Part shown: positions 6,411 through 6,411 of the stretch, in pieces
Numbering within the stretch: position 1 is the stretch's first letter
How the letters are laid out: the number at the start of each line of letters is the position of its first letter
Made by a program: the position numbers and the translations under genes
From: Dehalococcoidia bacterium
GTDB taxonomy: Bacteria > Chloroflexota > Dehalococcoidia > JACVQG01 > JAHKAY01
Length of the DNA stretch: 6,411 nt
Assembly: GCA_030740315.1 (NCBI GenBank)
Contig: JASLXN010000053.1
Span: forward strand, 2,094-8,504
Direction: 5' to 3'
The notes under the pieces: generated by a model
Databases searched by the model: none
Told to the model about the DNA's origin: nothing
The model's input: the letters and a program-made list of their open reading frames with translations, nothing else

Positions 6411-6411
6411 T

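Overview
The window is gene-dense, GC-rich bacterial DNA with housekeeping and accessory metabolic genes. The likely source is an uncultured bacterium, perhaps a Chloroflexota/Dehalococcoidia-like lineage. That guess rests on the combination of an HtrA protease, a eukaryote-like type 2 isoleucyl-tRNA synthetase, an SDR oxidoreductase, a DUF1638 protein and a GGGTSEVQRN-type acyl-CoA dehydrogenase tail. It is an inference with no marker gene behind it.

Layout: (1) 3-995 (+) is the protease and PDZ portion of an HtrA/DegP-type serine protease whose N-terminus lies off the left edge. (2) It converges on ileS, which fills 1049-4123 on the minus strand and encodes a full-length 1024-residue isoleucyl-tRNA synthetase. 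(3) A 209-bp divergent intergenic region (4124-4332) holds back-to-back promoters. The ileS side has a TTGACA/TAAGCT promoter and a short leader containing a hairpin plus seven-U terminator before a TTG start. The SDR side has a TTGACG/TACGAT promoter and a strong Shine-Dalgarno before a GTG start. (4) 4333-5121 (+) encodes an SDR-family dehydrogenase/reductase. (5) 5253-5964 (+) encodes a DUF1638 protein of unknown function, possibly cotranscribed with the SDR gene. (6) 6003-6239 (-) is only the last 78 residues of an acyl-CoA dehydrogenase. It ends abruptly at an in-frame stop, beyond which (6240-6411) the DNA looks different and encodes, in the same frame, the C-terminus of an unrelated protein.

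The most notable points are these. The IleRS class I signature reads GIHH instead of HIGH, with the first and third residues swapped; this altered motif has been linked to very high mupirocin resistance in type 2 IleRS. A terminator in the short ileS leader suggests attenuation without a recognisable T-box. The right edge contains a break inside an acyl-CoA dehydrogenase gene, either a real rearrangement or an assembly artefact. I found no tRNA, rRNA, CRISPR array, insertion sequence or obvious novel multi-gene system.
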